Positions 25,147-34,029 are shown, counted from the first letter of the stretch. The stretch is 64,000 nt of DNA from Rugosimonospora acidiphila (GCF_039543385.1 NZ_BAABJQ010000012.1:1-64000), one strand, 5' to 3'. Notes: generated by a model from the letters alone, not told the origin. Program-made: numbers and translations.

Positions 25147-25360
25147 ACACGGGAAGGGAGGTGGTCCGAAGTTGTATAAGCGTTGGACTCGTGAGGTGAC
25201 TGTCCGCTAGCCGTTGTCCGCCTGGACTCGCATCGCCGAGACCGCACAGCGGCCCAGCGAATACGAGGCAGTTACCCGACCCTCGGGGTGCCGGCTTAGT
25301 CCAGCCGGTTCGCGCTCACCGCGCGAAAACCCCGGGGGTCGTTCCTATTCCGGGGCCTTC
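25147..25360 (+). ncRNA. Candidate structured small RNA or stand-alone leader
   Basis: Downstream of the promoter the sequence can form consecutive hairpins: CCCGA/TCGGG (25275-25287), CCGGCT/AGCCGG with a 6-nt loop (25291-25308), TTCGCGC/GCGCGAA with a 5-nt loop (25309-25327), and CCCCGG/CCGGGG (25330-25355), which could terminate transcription. The second and third are perfect and directly adjacent. I recognise no known riboswitch or RNA family. The nearest plus-strand gene, the Nudix gene 0.87 kb away, has its own leaderless promoter, so this looks like an independent RNA of about 210 nt. Confidence 0.4.
25172..25210 (+). CDS. Putative 12-codon ORF in the structured RNA
   Basis: A TTG start is preceded at 8 nt by AAGGGAGGTGG, one of the strongest Shine-Dalgarno sequences in the window. 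It would encode MYKRWTREVTVR, a short basic peptide, ending in TAG. The string TGGACTCG occurs both in the ORF and again just after it. There is no run of a single amino acid as in classical attenuation peptides. It could be a regulatory upstream ORF, a tiny protein, or a chance reading frame. Confidence 0.35.
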   Translation: MYKRWTREVTVR

Positions 25361-25391
25361 TCCCCGACCGGGCCGGCCACCACCGGAATTG

Positions 25392-25592
25392 TCAGGCGAG
25401 TACCTGATCGAGCAGCGCGGCGACCGCCACCGCGGCCGTGATGGCCGGTACCAGGCCGGCGACGCTGTTCACAGAGAATCCGACCAGCCCGACGGCGATC
25501 ATGATCACCGCCCAGCGCAGCGGCAGGGGCGATCGGCCGTCCTCCCGCCGCTCGGGGACCAGGCTGCGGGGGCGGCGTCTTACGCTGTGCAT
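25392..25592 (-). CDS. Small membrane protein, unknown function
   Basis: From the ATG at 25592 the 66-residue product has an Arg-rich N terminus (HSVRRRPRSLVPERRE) followed by about 40 hydrophobic residues able to form two short helices. AAAGG lies 11 nt upstream. A longer version of 102 residues starting at 25700 is possible, but its extra segment looks non-coding. No family is recognised. It lies convergent with the candidate small RNA. Confidence 0.45.
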   Translation of the reverse strand: MHSVRRRPRSLVPERREDGRSPLPLRWAVIMIAVGLVGFSVNSVAGLVPAITAAVAVAALLDQVLA

Positions 25593-26228
25593 GGTTCCGG
25601 CTGCCTTTCGTGCGCATCGTCCCGGTCGGGGGCCGACCGGCGGATCGAGCCGGACGCCCTCGGGTGGCGCCAAAGCGGACACGCCGACAAGTTCCGGCAT
25701 CTCCGACTCCCTCCGCTCTGTAATCCTCCGAGGCTTGTGGCCCGATTAGACCTCCGGCCGGGGGCCCATACAATCCCCGATCCGAGCGACACGAGACCCC
25801 TCGGACCTGTGGATTCTCGCGCTCCCGGGGACAAAACGGCGCACGCATCCGATGCGGAGGGCGCCGTCACCCGGCCTGGCCCGGCCGCGCCCGGCGCCGA
25901 CGCGAGTACCACCGCCAGGCCCACCTCAGCAGCGCCAGGCCCGCCGTGAAGGCGACCCGTCTCAACAGCCACAACACGGACCACAGGTACCCAGCGGCCC
26001 GCCGACGATGCCGTCGCCCGACTCCGGAGGTGCACGGCGGTAGGTTCCGCGGCGGTGTGCGGTGTGTGAGGTCGGCCGGTGTGTGAGGTTGGCCGGTCGC
26101 GGTTGCGGGCGGTGGGCGGTTCCGCGGCGGTCGGCGGTTGGCGGTTGGCGGGGTCGGGAGGCGACCGGGTCCGGCGCGGGCCGGAATCTGGGATTCCGGT
26201 CTCACCGGCACTCGGTTAACGTCGATGC
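25593..26228. other. Gene-poor 636-bp stretch
   Basis: No convincing gene is present. One minus-strand frame ending at 25867 encodes about 45 Arg/Trp/Leu-rich residues resembling a membrane-active segment (YLWSVLWLLRRVAF), but no start codon with a ribosome binding site was found. The part from about 26050 to 26155 is a degenerate run of GGCGGT, GGTTGG and GTGTGAGG units of low complexity. Confidence 0.5.
26217..26222 (+). promoter_or_regulatory. -10 element of a leaderless promoter for the Nudix gene
   Basis: TAACGT fits TANNNT and ends 6 nt before the GTG at 26229. No Shine-Dalgarno sequence intervenes. Confidence 0.5.
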
Positions 26229-26654
26229 GTGCCCTCGATCCGCCCCCTTGCCCTGGCGGTGCCGCGCCGCGGCGAGGATCTGCTCGTCTTCGAGGGCCAC
26301 GACCCGACGAAGGGCAGCACCTTCTACCGCCCGCTGGGCGGCGGTATCGAGTTCGGTGAGACCGCCGAGGAGGCCCTGCACCGCGAGCTGTGGGAAGAAC
26401 TCGCCGCCGAACTTCTCGACGTACGGCGGCTGGGCGTGCTGGAGAATATCTTTCACGCCTTCGGCGGGCCGGGGCACGAACTCGTGTTCGTCTTCGGCTG
26501 CCGGCTGGCCGACGAGACTCTTTACCAGCGGGATCTCGTGGGCGAGGTTCTCGACGACCCCGGTACGAAGGTGATGTGGCGACCGCTGAGCGGCTTCAGC
26601 GCCGATCGCCCGCTGTACCCGGCCGGCCTCGGCGACCTGCTCCGCAGCGGCTGA
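26229..26654 (+). CDS. Nudix hydrolase
   Basis: The 141-residue protein carries a full Nudix box, G38-x5-E44-x7-R52-E53-L54-x-E56-E57, in GGGIEFGETAEEALHRELWEE, which binds the metal-diphosphate of the substrate. The family hydrolyses nucleoside diphosphates linked to another group, including oxidised nucleotides. The GTG at 26229 lies 6 nt after TAACGT and is probably leaderless. The gene is single, upstream of the tRNA-Ala gene on the opposite strand. The precise substrate is not predictable. Confidence 0.9.
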   Translation: MPSIRPLALAVPRRGEDLLVFEGHDPTKGSTFYRPLGGGIEFGETAEEALHRELWEELAAELLDVRRLGVLENIFHAFGGPGHELVFVFGCRLADETLYQRDLVGEVLDDPGTKVMWRPLSGFSADRPLYPAGLGDLLRSG

Positions 26655-26850
26655 GGCCGCGCGATCGGCCCGATCGCGCCACTCGGCCCGGCGAGAGCGT
26701 CATTTCCATCGGGTGGAGCCGCGGGAACTCGTGGAGTCGGCTCTCACCGCAGCGTTCCGGTCATTCAGCACGGGACCGAAGCAGAGTCACGCCCGATCCG
26801 TCCCCCGATGGTCTTGCCCGGACGGACCTATCAATCAGACGCCCAAAAAG

Positions 26851-26923
26851 TGGAGACGAGGGGACTTGAACCCCTAACCCCTGCCTTGCAAAGGCAGTGC
26901 TCTGCCAGTTGAGCTACGCCCCC
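26851..26923 (-). tRNA. tRNA-Ala (anticodon TGC)
   Basis: The 73-nt minus-strand gene folds as a cloverleaf: acceptor stem GGGGGCG/CGTCTCC with two G-U pairs, anticodon arm CTGCC-TTTGCAA-GGCAG (anticodon TGC), T arm AGGGG-TTCAAGT-CCCCT, discriminator A. CCA is not encoded. It follows DLW-39 and tRNA-Ile downstream of gyrA, the usual actinobacterial arrangement. Confidence 0.97.
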
Positions 26924-26942
26924 CGGCCGGGAAGGCCAGGAA

Positions 26943-27071
26943 CTAACGGAGGTCCTGCGAGGTGGTTGCCTCGTGCCACAGCGACCGCTCGTCGTTGGCG
27001 TCCTTGACCTTCTTCGCAACGTATACAGCGGCGCCGAGCACACCGGCGAGGATCAGCAGCTTCTTCACCAT
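26943..27071 (-). CDS. DLW-39 family small protein
   Basis: This 42-residue protein starts MVKKLLILAGVLGAAVYVAKK, a short hydrophobic helix, then an Asp/Glu-rich tail containing ERSLWHEAT that resembles the DLW motif giving the family its name. It lies between tRNA-Ile and tRNA-Ala downstream of gyrA, where the family is typically found in actinobacteria. It is likely a single-pass membrane peptide of unknown function. GAAGGGGCC lies upstream of the ATG at 27071. Confidence 0.8.
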   Translation of the reverse strand: MVKKLLILAGVLGAAVYVAKKVKDANDERSLWHEATTSQDLR

Positions 27072-27134
27072 CGGACAGGCCCCTTCGTGATCGGGCTTGG
27101 TGGCCGCCAGCCTGGCGGCCCAGGTTTTGTTAAG

Positions 27135-27208
27135 TGGGGCTAGATGGAATCGAACCATCGACCTCAGAGTTATCAGCTCTGCGCTCTAACCGACTGAGCT
27201 ATAGCCCC
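27135..27208 (-). tRNA. tRNA-Ile (anticodon GAT)
   Basis: The 74-nt minus-strand gene has acceptor stem GGGGCTA/TAGCCCC, anticodon arm CAGAG-CTGATAA-CTCTG (anticodon GAT), T arm GATGG-TTCGATT-CCATC and discriminator A. CCA is not encoded. Confidence 0.97.
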
Positions 27209-27273
27209 GTAACGCGACGAGCAAGGTTATCGCACCGGGTCCGCTTCGCTCAAACCGGTACCCCCGGACATGA

Positions 27274-27301
27274 GGTTGGCCCGCGAGATCGCGGGCCAAC
27301 C
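27274..27301 (-). terminator. Terminator of the gyrB-gyrA-DUF3566 operon
   Basis: A perfect 12-bp stem (GGTTGGCCCGCG / CGCGGGCCAACC) with an AGAT tetraloop lies 15 bp past the DUF3566 stop and before tRNA-Ile. There is no T run. The position and perfect pairing make it a strong terminator candidate. Confidence 0.85.
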
Positions 27302-27315
27302 AGGCGATTCGACCG

Positions 27316-28233
27316 TCAGTCCTTCTCCGACAGGGTGACCTCGATGCCACCCACCAGGTCGGCGCAGACGTTGTAAATGAACGCGGACAGGGTGGCGAGG
27401 GCCGTGAACAGCACCACGTTGACCAGGCCCAACACGCCCGCCGCACCGATCACAGCGCCAGCGGTGATCTTGAAGCCGGACTTGCCGCCGTTGCCGATCA
27501 TGTCCGCCAGCGCCTTGTTCACGCTGTCCCACACGCCCATGGCGTCCAGCGCCAGGTAGAGCACCGCAGTCGCCACGATCGCGACGAAGAAGAGCACGAA
27601 GGCGACCGCGAACGAGAACTTCATCACGGACCACGGGTCGATCCGCTTGACGAACAGCCGGGCCCGGCGCGGACCGCGGGCCGCCGCGGAGGACACGGTC
27701 GCCCGGGCCGCACGAACCGCCTCGGCGACCCGGCCGCCGGCGATACCCGCGCCACGTGCCGCGGCCGCCCCTGTGCCGGCCGCGGCAGCCGAGCCGCCCG
27801 TCCTGCCCGCCGCCGCGTCGTTCGGCGCCGCGCGACCGTTGGGGACGGTCGGCGCAGCCGGCTTGGCCGAGCCGCGGATGCTGGACGGCACCGATGCACG
27901 GCCGGTGCTCACCTGCGGGGAGCCGATGCCGCCGGGCGCCGTGCCGATCGTCGCCGTCGCGCCGCCGAAATCGGGCATCGCGGCCGTCTTGTTCGACTCC
28001 GCGCCGGCGTCGCCGTCCTGCTTCTGCTCGGTCGGCGCCTCGGGCGGCGGTGGCATGCCGGGCGCCCTGGTGTACTTGGGAGCCGGCGTCTCGCCGGGGA
28101 CGCTCGCGCGGCCGACGACCGCCCGACCCGCTGCGGAGCCGTTGCCTGCGCCCTCGGCGCCCTCGGCGGCCTCGCCATCGGTCGGGGAGGTCGAGGTCGC
28201 GGCGGACCCCGACGTCGCCTGTGTCTCCGTCAT
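27316..28233 (-). CDS. DUF3566 membrane protein downstream of gyrA
   Basis: The 305-residue protein has a long, disordered Ala/Pro/Gly-rich N-terminal region (about 1-190) and a C-terminal DUF3566 domain with two transmembrane segments (FAVAFVLFFVAIVATAVLYLAL and VLGLVNVVLFTALATLSAFIY). It corresponds in position to the conserved gene after gyrA in mycobacteria. The ATG at 28233 begins 3 nt after the gyrA stop, so it is co-transcribed and probably coupled. The function is not established. Confidence 0.85.
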   Translation of the reverse strand: MTETQATSGSAATSTSPTDGEAAEGAEGAGNGSAAGRAVVGRASVPGETPAPKYTRAPGMPPPPEAPTEQKQDGDAGAESNKTAAMPDFGGATATIGTAPGGIGSPQVSTGRASVPSSIRGSAKPAAPTVPNGRAAPNDAAAGRTGGSAAAAGTGAAAARGAGIAGGRVAEAVRAARATVSSAAARGPRRARLFVKRIDPWSVMKFSFAVAFVLFFVAIVATAVLYLALDAMGVWDSVNKALADMIGNGGKSGFKITAGAVIGAAGVLGLVNVVLFTALATLSAFIYNVCADLVGGIEVTLSEKD

Positions 28234-28236
28234 CAA

Positions 28237-30762
28237 CTAGTCCTGTTCGTCAGGCTCGTCGGCGTTGCGAGCAATGGCCACGAGGGTCACGCCCTCCGGA
28301 AGGTCCATGAGCTTGACACCCATTGTGTTCCGATCTCGCGTTCGGCGTACAGGCTTCACCGGAGTCCGGATAACGCCTCCGTTAGACGTGATCGCGAATA
28401 GTTCATCGTCGGGACTGATCACGACCGCACCTACCAGTCCACCACGTCGTTCCGTGATTTTCGCGGTGAGTACGCCCTTGCCGCCCCGGCCCTGAACAGG
28501 GTACTCGTCGATGGGCGTGCGCTTGGCATAGCCACCGTTGGTAGCTACCAGTACGTCCATTTCCTCGCGCACAACCTCCATGGCCAGCAGCTCATCGCCC
28601 TCCGTGAAACGCATCCCGATCACGCCGGACGTGGCCCGGCCCATCGGCCGCAGTGCGTCATCCGTGGCATTGAACCGGATGGCCTGGGCGCTCTTGGACA
28701 CCAGAAGAAGGTCATCCTCCGGCCCGATCAGGGACGCACCGACGAGTTCGTCGTCCTCTCGCAGGTTAATGGCAATGATTCCCCCGGCCCGGTTCGAGTC
28801 AAACTCCTCCAACCTGGTCTTTTTCACCAGGCCGTTCTTCGTCGCCAGGACGAGGTACGGGCTCACCTGGTAGTCGGCGATCTGGATCACCTGGGCGATG
28901 TGCTCGTCCGGCTGGAAGGCGAGCAGGTTGGCCACGTGCTGTCCCTTGGCCGCGCGACTGGCCTCAGGCAGCTCGTAGGCCTTGGCGCGGTATACCCGCC
29001 CCTTGTTGGTGAAAAACAGGATCCAGTCGTGGGTGGAACTCACGAAGAAGTGGCTGACGATGTCGTCCTGGCGCAAAGTGGCACCGGAGATCCCCTTACC
29101 GCCACGCTTCTGGGACCGGTACAGGTCGGTCCGGGTGCGCTTGGCGTAGCCGGTACGGGTGATGGTGACCACAACGTCTTCCCGGGCGATGAGGTCCTCC
29201 ATCGAGACCTCGCCGTCGAACGGGACGATCTTCGTGCGCCGCTCGTCGCCCCACTTCTCGACGATCGCGGCCAGCTCCTCGGAGATGATCCTCCGCTGCC
29301 GCTCCGGCTTGGCCAGGATGTCCCGCAGATCGGCGATGTCGACCTCGATCTTGGCCAGTTCGTCGATGATCTTCTGGCGCTCCAGTGCGGCGAGCCGGCG
29401 CAGCTGCATGTCCAGGATCGCGGTCGCCTGGATCTCGTCGATCTGCAGCAGCTCGATCAGGCCGGTACGGGCCTCCTCGACCGTGGGTGAGCGCCGGATC
29501 AGGGCGATCACCTCGTCCAGGGCGTCCAGCGCCTTGACCAGACCGCGCAGGATGTGCGCGCGCTCCTCGGCCTTGCGCAGGCGGTACGCGGTGCGCCGGA
29601 CGATGACCTCGATCTGGTGCGCCACGTAGTAACGCAGGAACTGGGCCAGGTTCAGGGTGCGGGGCACCCCGTCGACCAGGGCCAGCATGTTGGCGCCGAA
29701 GGTCTCCTGGAGCTGGGTGTGCTTGTACAGGTTGTTCAGTACGACCTTGGCCACCGCGTCGCGCTTGAGCACCAGCATCAGCCGCATGCCGGTCCGGCCG
29801 GAGGACTCGTCGCGGATGTCCGCGATACCGGTGAGCTTGCCCTCCTTGACCAGCTCGGCGATGCGCTCGGCCAGATTGTCGGGGTTGACCTGGTACGGCA
29901 GCTCGCTGACCACCAGGCTGGTGCGGCCGCGGTTGTCCTCCTCGGCCTCGACCACCGCCCGCATCCGGATCGAGCCGCGCCCGGTCCGGTACGCGTCCTG
30001 GATCCCCGCCATCCCCACGATCAGGCCGGCGGTCGGGAAGTCCGGGCCCTTGACGATCTTGATGAGCTCGTCCAGCGTGGTCGCCTCGTCGAGCTCCGGG
30101 TTGGCCAGGCACCACTGGACGGCTTCGGCGATCTCGCGCAGGTTGTGCGGCGGGATCTTGGTGGCCATGCCGACCGCGATGCCGTCCGAGCCGTTGATCA
30201 GCAGGTTGGGAATGCGCGCCGGCAGGATGTTGGGCTCCTGCGCCCGGCCGTCGTAGTTGGGCACGAAGTCGACGGTGTCCTCGTCGATGTCGCGCAGCAT
30301 CTCCATGGCCAGCGGATCGAGCTTGGACTCCGTGTACCGCATAGCGGCGGCCGGGTCGTTGCCGGGCGAGCCGAAGTTGCCGTTGCCGTCGATGAGCGGG
30401 TACCGCAGCGACCAGTTCTGGGCCATCCGGACCAGGCTGTCGTAGATGGCCGCGTCGCCGTGCGGGTGGAACTGACCCATGACGTCGCCGACGACCCGGG
30501 AGCACTTGACGTACCCGCGGTCGGGCCGGTACCCGGAGTCGTACATCGCGTACAGGATCTTGCGGTGCACCGGCTTGAGCCCGTCCCGCACGTCGGGAAG
30601 CGCCCGCCCGACGATCACGCTCATCGCGTAGTCGAGGTACGAGCGCTGCATCTCGACCTCAAGGCCGACGGGTTCTACCCGACCGCCCACGTGCAGTTCT
30701 ATCGGTTCGTCCTGCCCGGCGCCCGAGTCGCCACCCGGGTTGACCTCCGGATTGTCAGTCAC
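28237..30762 (-). CDS. gyrA: DNA gyrase subunit A
   Basis: The 841-residue subunit cleaves and rejoins DNA in the gyrase A2B2 complex that introduces negative supercoils. The start YAMSVIVGRALPDVRDGLKPVHRKIL, the winged-helix with HPHGDAAIYD (99-108) and the catalytic Tyr143 in RYTESKL are clear. The six-bladed beta-pinwheel C-terminal domain includes QRGGKGI (the GyrA box). Ala104 occupies the position of E. coli Ser83, as in mycobacteria, which is associated with lower intrinsic quinolone susceptibility. The GTG at 30762 follows GAGGG. It is 111 bp downstream of gyrB. Confidence 0.98.
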   Translation of the reverse strand: MTDNPEVNPGGDSGAGQDEPIELHVGGRVEPVGLEVEMQRSYLDYAMSVIVGRALPDVRDGLKPVHRKILYAMYDSGYRPDRGYVKCSRVVGDVMGQFHPHGDAAIYDSLVRMAQNWSLRYPLIDGNGNFGSPGNDPAAAMRYTESKLDPLAMEMLRDIDEDTVDFVPNYDGRAQEPNILPARIPNLLINGSDGIAVGMATKIPPHNLREIAEAVQWCLANPELDEATTLDELIKIVKGPDFPTAGLIVGMAGIQDAYRTGRGSIRMRAVVEAEEDNRGRTSLVVSELPYQVNPDNLAERIAELVKEGKLTGIADIRDESSGRTGMRLMLVLKRDAVAKVVLNNLYKHTQLQETFGANMLALVDGVPRTLNLAQFLRYYVAHQIEVIVRRTAYRLRKAEERAHILRGLVKALDALDEVIALIRRSPTVEEARTGLIELLQIDEIQATAILDMQLRRLAALERQKIIDELAKIEVDIADLRDILAKPERQRRIISEELAAIVEKWGDERRTKIVPFDGEVSMEDLIAREDVVVTITRTGYAKRTRTDLYRSQKRGGKGISGATLRQDDIVSHFFVSSTHDWILFFTNKGRVYRAKAYELPEASRAAKGQHVANLLAFQPDEHIAQVIQIADYQVSPYLVLATKNGLVKKTRLEEFDSNRAGGIIAINLREDDELVGASLIGPEDDLLLVSKSAQAIRFNATDDALRPMGRATSGVIGMRFTEGDELLAMEVVREEMDVLVATNGGYAKRTPIDEYPVQGRGGKGVLTAKITERRGGLVGAVVISPDDELFAITSNGGVIRTPVKPVRRTRDRNTMGVKLMDLPEGVTLVAIARNADEPDEQD

Positions 30763-30873
30763 AGTGAGCCCTCATGAGTTGTGGAAAAACCTGTGGATGC
30801 TGGGGATAACCTGCGAACCTCCGGCCGGCGCTGGTCAGCGCCTGCCGGGGCCCGACCGGCGGGGGTGGCGCTG

Positions 30874-32820
30874 TCAGATGTCCAGGAATCGCACGTCCTT
30901 CGCGTTTCGCTGGATGAACGAGCGCCGGGCTTCCACGTCCTCACCCATAAGGACGCTGAACAACTCGTCCGCGGTTGCCGCGTCGTCCAGACTGACCTGA
31001 CGCAGGGTCCGGGTCCCCGGGTTCATCGTGGTCTCCCACAGCTCCGGGTAGTTCATCTCGCCGAGACCCTTGAACCGCTGGATGTCGTCGGGCTTGGCGT
31101 TGGGCTTGGACTCCTGGCGCAGCCGGATCAGCCCGTCGCGCTCCCGGTCGGAGTACGCGTACTGCGCGTCGTCGCCCTTCTTGTTCCACTTGATCTTGTA
31201 CAGCGGCGGTGCGGCCAGGTACACGTGGCCCAGCTCGACCAGCGGCCGCATGAACCGGAACAGCAGAGTGAGCAGCAGCGTCTGGATGTGCTGGCCGTCC
31301 ACGTCCGCGTCGGCCATCAGGACGATCTTGTGGTACCGCAGCTTCTCGATGTCGAAGTCGTCGTGGATGCCGGTACCCAGGGCGGTGATCAGCGCCTGGA
31401 CCTCGTTGTTCTTCAGCACCCGGTCGATGCGGGCCTTCTCGACGTTGAGGATCTTGCCGCGGATCGGCAGGATTGCCTGCACCCGCGGGTCGCGACCCTG
31501 CTTGGCCGAGCCGCCGGCCGAGTCACCCTCGACGATGAAGACCTCGGACTCGCGAGGGTCGGTGGACTGGCAGTCGGCCAGCTTGCCCGGCATCGAGCCG
31601 GACTCCAGCAGCGACTTGCGGCGGGCGAGCTTGCGTGCCTGGGCCGCGGCGATACGGGCCCGGGCCGCCTGGGACGCCTTGGTGATGATCACCTTGGCCT
31701 CGCTCGGGTTGCGCTCCAGCCAGTCGGCCAGCCACTCGTTGCAGACCCGCTGCACGAAGCTCTTCATGTCGGTGTTGCCGAGCTTGGTCTTGGTCTGGCC
31801 CTCGAACTGCGGGTTGGCCAGCTTGACCGAGATGATCGCGGCCAGGCCCTCCCGGATGTCCTCGCCGGAGAGCCGCTCGTCGCCCTTGAGGACCTTCTTG
31901 TCGGCGCCGTACTTGTTGATCACGCTGGTCAGCGCGGCGCGGAAGCCCTCCTCGTGGGTGCCGCCCTCGTGCGTGTTGATCAAGTTGGCGAAGGTGTAGA
32001 CCGACTCGCCGTAGGACTCGTTCCACTGCATGGCGATCTCCACCGCCATGCCCTCGCCCTCGGCGTCAAAGTCGATGACCGACTTGTGGATCGGGGTCTT
32101 GGTCTGGTTCAGGTGCCGAACGAAGTCGGAGATGCCGGCCTTGTAGAGGAAGGTCACCTCGCGCTTCTCGGCGGTCGCCTCGGCGCGCTCGTCACGCAGC
32201 ACGATGGTCAGGCCCCGGCTGAGGAACGCGTGCTCCTGCAGCCGCCGGTACACCGTCTCGTAGGAGAACTCGACGGTCTCGAAGATCGAGGCGTCCGGCC
32301 AGAAGGTGACGGTGGTACCGGTCTCCTGGGTGGACTCGCCCTTCTCCAGCGGGGTGGGGTTGGAGTTGTGGTACGACTGCCGCCAGACGTACCCGTCCTT
32401 CTTGATCTCAAGGTCGACCCGGGTGGAGAGCGCGTTGACCACCGAGATGCCGACGCCGTGCAGGCCGCCGGAGACCGCGTACGCCCCGCCGCCGAACTTG
32501 CCGCCGGCGTGCAGCATGGTCATGACCACCTCGACGGTCGGCCGCTTCTCCACCGGGTGCATGTCGACCGGGATGCCCCGGCCGTTGTCCACGACCCGCA
32601 CCGCGCCGTCGGCCCTGAGGATGACCTCGATCGCGTCGCAGAAGCCGGCCAGCGCCTCATCGACCGCGTTGTCCACGACCTCCCAGATCAGATGGTGCAG
32701 ACCCCGCTCGCCGGTCGTACCGATGTACATACCGGGACGCTTGCGGACGGCCTCCAGGCCCTCAAGGACGGTGATGGACGACGCGTTGTAGTCGCCCGGC
32801 TGCTGCTTCGGCGCTGCCAC
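30874..32820 (-). CDS. gyrB: DNA gyrase subunit B
   Basis: The 648-residue ATPase subunit has the GHKL site (EVVDNAVDEALAG, DNGRGIPV, GLHGVGISVVNALS), the transducer domain and the TOPRIM domain with EGDSAGGSAKQGRD and the metal-binding DADVDG. It hydrolyses ATP to drive strand passage by GyrA. The GTG at 32820 follows GAGGGAA. It heads the gyrB-gyrA-DUF3566 operon, near the origin as is usual. Confidence 0.98.
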   Translation of the reverse strand: MAAPKQQPGDYNASSITVLEGLEAVRKRPGMYIGTTGERGLHHLIWEVVDNAVDEALAGFCDAIEVILRADGAVRVVDNGRGIPVDMHPVEKRPTVEVVMTMLHAGGKFGGGAYAVSGGLHGVGISVVNALSTRVDLEIKKDGYVWRQSYHNSNPTPLEKGESTQETGTTVTFWPDASIFETVEFSYETVYRRLQEHAFLSRGLTIVLRDERAEATAEKREVTFLYKAGISDFVRHLNQTKTPIHKSVIDFDAEGEGMAVEIAMQWNESYGESVYTFANLINTHEGGTHEEGFRAALTSVINKYGADKKVLKGDERLSGEDIREGLAAIISVKLANPQFEGQTKTKLGNTDMKSFVQRVCNEWLADWLERNPSEAKVIITKASQAARARIAAAQARKLARRKSLLESGSMPGKLADCQSTDPRESEVFIVEGDSAGGSAKQGRDPRVQAILPIRGKILNVEKARIDRVLKNNEVQALITALGTGIHDDFDIEKLRYHKIVLMADADVDGQHIQTLLLTLLFRFMRPLVELGHVYLAAPPLYKIKWNKKGDDAQYAYSDRERDGLIRLRQESKPNAKPDDIQRFKGLGEMNYPELWETTMNPGTRTLRQVSLDDAATADELFSVLMGEDVEARRSFIQRNAKDVRFLDI

Positions 32821-33236
32821 TTCCCTCGATCGCTTTCTCGTCCGGCGCGCGAGCCCTGGACGGGGTCAGGCGGTGTCACCCAGGCACGGGGCACGCCACG
32901 GCCCGCACGCCTGGCGGGGCGAGGAATGGCGCGCCGGTCTCCTTGGGGGCCCGCTGGTCGTGATCGGCTGATCTGTTCCGTCGTCAATCCTACTGCGCCG
33001 GAGCCATAGAAGCCGCCCGCGGCACCCCCTCAAATCGCCGTAGCCAGGAGAATCGGACCGGGCGCAACCTCCCCCACACGCCCAGCGCGGCTGGCGCTGC
33101 CTTCACGCCGAGGGGGGCTTTAGATCTTGCTGGGCCGGGATCGACCGGCTTCGCCGGCCCAGGGGTCGCGCCGGCACCCCTTCGTGCCGTACCCTCTCCG
33201 CCGCATTCGCTTATCCATACCAGGAATGGGGCAAAG
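32821..33236. other. 416-bp gap upstream of gyrB
   Basis: This holds the divergent control region of gyrB and the gene at 33237. No ORF with family features is present. I could not place a clear -35/-10 pair for gyrB; a TTATCC element at 33211-33216 is a weak -10 candidate for the plus-strand gene. Nothing else stands out. Confidence 0.5.
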
Positions 33237-33794
33237 ATGGGCCTGGACAACGTCGCCGTACAGTGGCCGCGTACGGGCCGCTTCTACGAGCCGGTCGCGC
33301 CCGCCGAGTTCGTCGACTTCGCCGAGGTAGGGCGGCAGGTGCCCAGGATCGCCGGACCGGCCGCGGCGCTCGCCGAGCACATCGCCCAGACCGGCACGGT
33401 CCGCGCCACCGGCTACACCGCACTCGTCGATCTACTGCTCGGGCTCGATGGTGTGCTGTACGCCACTGACGCCAATGCCGAGGACGAGGACCCGGTGATC
33501 GACCCGGACGGCTGCGCGTGGGTCGCGGGTGGGCTGGAGCGGTTCGTCGTCGGGCACCGGGAGTACGGCGAGGAGGTCACCTTCGACTCGGTCACCGACG
33601 TCCTGCGCAAGGCGATCTCCGCGGGCCGCCTCGCCGACCAGCAGCTGCGCTGGCTGGACGGCCGCCTCGCGGCGCTGCGCGACGAGGACGGCTTGGCGCC
33701 GCAGTGGAGCTTCACCCTCACCGAACTGGCGGTGCTGGCGAGCTTCTACCGGCGGTGCGCGGAGCGCGGCTTCGCCGTCTACGCCGACTTCTAA
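33237..33794 (+). CDS. Conserved-looking hypothetical protein
   Basis: The 185-residue acidic protein has no signal peptide, membrane helix or recognisable motif. Its composition and regular hydrophobic pattern (for example the LVDLLLGLDGVLYAT and FTLTELAVLASFYRR segments) support a folded, mostly helical cytosolic protein. The ATG at 33237 is preceded by GGGGCAAAG. It is transcribed away from gyrB and toward the MFS gene, from which it is separated by 235 bp. No function is assigned. Confidence 0.65.
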   Translation: MGLDNVAVQWPRTGRFYEPVAPAEFVDFAEVGRQVPRIAGPAAALAEHIAQTGTVRATGYTALVDLLLGLDGVLYATDANAEDEDPVIDPDGCAWVAGGLERFVVGHREYGEEVTFDSVTDVLRKAISAGRLADQQLRWLDGRLAALRDEDGLAPQWSFTLTELAVLASFYRRCAERGFAVYADF

Positions 33795-33944
33795 GGCCGG
33801 CGGCGGCGCTCACGGTGACGTCTTGCGGCCCGGCCGGTACCGGGCGACCGGGACCGCGGGCATCACTATCGGTGATCAGATCTAGCCGTTGCGTGAATCA
33901 CCTCACGATCCGTGACGATCGCCTTGAGCAGAAGCGACACTTGG

Positions 33945-33972
33945 CGAGGTCAGCTGACAGTCGCTGACCTCG
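33945..33972. promoter_or_regulatory. Perfect 10-bp inverted repeat upstream of the MFS gene
   Basis: CGAGGTCAGC (33945-33954) and GCTGACCTCG (33963-33972) are exact inverted copies with an 8-nt loop, 57 bp before the MFS start at 34030. It could be an operator for an unlinked regulator or an RNA hairpin in the leader. No terminator features follow. Confidence 0.5.
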
Positions 33973-34029
33973 GGCAAGGCGGTGTCCACCCCCATCGGGC
34001 TGCCGTCAGCGATCGAGGAGACGGTAACC

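Noticed and set aside
25147..25360. Known riboswitch or tmRNA at the structured RNA locus
   Set aside because: No B12 box, no ydaO-type core, no T-loop or tag-peptide features matched, and no downstream gene lies in position to be regulated.
26050..26155. Short GGCGGT/GTGTGAGG repeats considered as a CRISPR array
   Set aside because: The units are irregular and under 10 bp, without constant spacers, and no cas genes are present.
25867..26211. Minus-strand frame with an Arg/Trp-rich hydrophobic end
   Set aside because: The last 45 residues look membrane-like, but the rest is Pro/Thr low complexity and no start with a ribosome binding site was found.
30781..33009. 742-residue open frame on the plus strand
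   Set aside because: It is fully antisense to gyrB and has the composition of a shadow frame (Val/Leu/His/Gln/Asp-rich, no motif).
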